Shown here: piece by piece, positions 63,257-64,000 of the stretch
Position numbering within the stretch: the first letter of the stretch is position 1
How the letters are laid out: each line of letters begins with the position of its first letter
Assembly (NCBI GenBank): GCA_913062845.1
Contig: CAJXVZ010000001.1
Location: 62,001-126,000 of the forward strand
Length of the DNA stretch: 64,000 nt
Direction of reading: 5' to 3'
Origin: an uncultured Psychroflexus sp.
GTDB lineage: Bacteria > Bacteroidota > Bacteroidia > Flavobacteriales > Flavobacteriaceae
Notes under the pieces: model-generated
What the model saw: only the letters and a program-made list of their open reading frames with translations
The model's database searches: none
Told to the model about the DNA's origin: nothing
Program-made: the position numbers and the translations under genes

Positions 63257-64000
63257 CTACCCGCCAACATTCATCAACACCCTAAAGTAAAATTGTCTCG
63301 GCATACCCGGATAGTAAAATCTGGCTGGCCTGCCTCCAAATCCTACTGCATTTGGCAAAACACTGGCCGGATAGTTGATGTCAAAAATATTATTTACCCC
63401 AAATGTCAATTGGCTATTGGTGTCAAATACATTTATAAAATGGTTCAGTTGAAGGTTCAATAACTCATAGGCCTCAGTGAAATCCGAATTGGCATCGTCC
63501 AAAGGCATGGCACCGAACCATTCCGTATTGATCAATAAAGACCATTTGTCTCTGTAAAAAAGATCAATATTAAAGTGTGCATCATAATCAGGAATGGCTG
63601 GAATGGCGTTGCCTGTATAATCTGTTCCGGCATCTACAAAATCGGTGAATTCAAATTGATTCAGGGCTAAATTGGCATTCAAATCAAATCGGAATTCTTC
63701 TGAGATCTTTCTGCCATAACCCAACATAACTTCAACACCCAAATGCCTGGTGGCTCCGGCATTTATGCCTACAAACCTGTCCTCCTCTACTCTTCTCGCT
63801 ACAATAAGGTCTTCAACATTCATCTGAAAGATGTTGAATTGAAGGTTGAGACCAGAATCTGCTGGCCTGTAGATCACGCCCAATTCATAATTCTGACCAA
63901 AAGAAGTGTTCAAATCAGGATTGAAAAAACCATCCTCATCCAGGCTTTCATCTATGCCGGGCACGGCGATTCCAATACTGTAGTTGGCAAAAACATCCAG
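63257..64000 (-). CDS. TonB-dependent receptor, C-terminal part (5' end outside window)
   Basis: The last roughly 247 residues of an outer-membrane TonB-dependent receptor barrel; the frame is open to the window end. Strand motifs include NYELGVIYRPADSGLNLQFNIFQMNVEDLIVAR, NLQLNHFINVFDTNSQLTFGVNNIFDINYP (the NIFD barrel signature), and the terminal GMPRQFYFRVLMNVGG, whose conserved PGxPR precedes the last strand. The plug and TonB box are not in the window, so the substrate (siderophore, vitamin B12 or other) cannot be told. It ends 37 bp from the restriction island's right repeat. Confidence 0.92.
   Translation of the reverse strand: MDVFANYSIGIAVPGIDESLDEDGFFNPDLNTSFGQNYELGVIYRPADSGLNLQFNIFQMNVEDLIVARRVEEDRFVGINAGATRHLGVEVMLGYGRKISEEFRFDLNANLALNQFEFTDFVDAGTDYTGNAIPAIPDYDAHFNIDLFYRDKWSLLINTEWFGAMPLDDANSDFTEAYELLNLQLNHFINVFDTNSQLTFGVNNIFDINYPASVLPNAVGFGGRPARFYYPGMPRQFYFRVLMNVGG

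Overview
The window reads as a chromosomal segment of a marine-type, pigmented member of the Flavobacteriaceae (Bacteroidota). The sequence evidence is low GC, promoters with a TAnnTTTG -7 box and few Shine-Dalgarno sites, proteins with type IX secretion (T9SS) C-terminal sorting domains, a TonB-dependent receptor, DUF4369/DUF6029/DUF2805 families, and a CrtI-CrtB-CrtZ-CrtD-CruF-CrtY carotenoid operon behind a MerR/B12-binding regulator. No rRNA, tRNA, CRISPR array or transposase gene was recognised. The genus cannot be decided from the sequence alone.

Layout. 1-2.4 kb: 3' end of lipA, a small membrane protein and a CCA-adding enzyme. 2.5-5.1 kb: three-gene surface-glycan operon (pyruvyltransferase-like and two glycosyltransferases). 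5.2-6.1 kb: bile acid:Na+ symporter family transporter. 6.3-15.4 kb: minus-strand copper/silver efflux operon (HYC_CC_PP protein, CusA-like RND pump, TolC-like channel, ArsP-like permease, CusB-like adaptor, HMA lipoprotein) ending in a strong intrinsic terminator. 15.6-17.4 kb: Kdo-kinase-like protein and a WaaE-like glycosyltransferase, separated by a 13-bp tandem repeat. 17.5-19.8 kb: idi-queD-bcp-manA. 19.9-25.6 kb: DUF4369 lipoprotein, DUF819 transporter, HAD phosphatase, and an alpha/beta hydrolase-TPM-TPM-LemA operon. 25.8-32.3 kb: S1/P1 nuclease, small membrane proteins, K+ channel, CYTH protein, DUF721 protein, lipoprotein and recF, then a TPR protein. 32.3-37.1 kb: ribH, M48 protease, NUDIX hydrolase, a coiled-coil protein and a secreted esterase-fold protein that lacks its catalytic serine.

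37.3-44.3 kb: a CarH-like regulator followed directly by six carotenoid genes, predicting light- or B12-linked control of a zeaxanthin- or myxol/saproxanthin-type pigment. 44.3-45.6 kb: CoA-pyrophosphatase NUDIX and a cyclophilin lipoprotein. 45.8-51.4 kb: a cluster of exported thioredoxin-fold proteins (Omp28-like, T9SS-sorted thioredoxin, TlpA-like) with a further T9SS protein and a DUF6029 outer-membrane protein. 51.4-55.5 kb: polyphosphate cluster (SixA-like phosphatase, PPK1, Ppx/GppA) and pdxH.

55.8-63.2 kb: a compact defence island, bounded by an 11-bp direct repeat, with a full type I restriction-modification system (HsdR, HsdM, HsdS). Overlapping the end of hsdS is a RloC/PrrC-like ABC-ATPase anticodon nuclease with a CxxC zinc-hook motif and a candidate Arg-Glu-His nuclease triad. 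It is split in two by a +1 frame change at an A6 run. This is the most interesting object in the window. The last 0.7 kb is the C-terminus of a TonB-dependent receptor that runs off the end.
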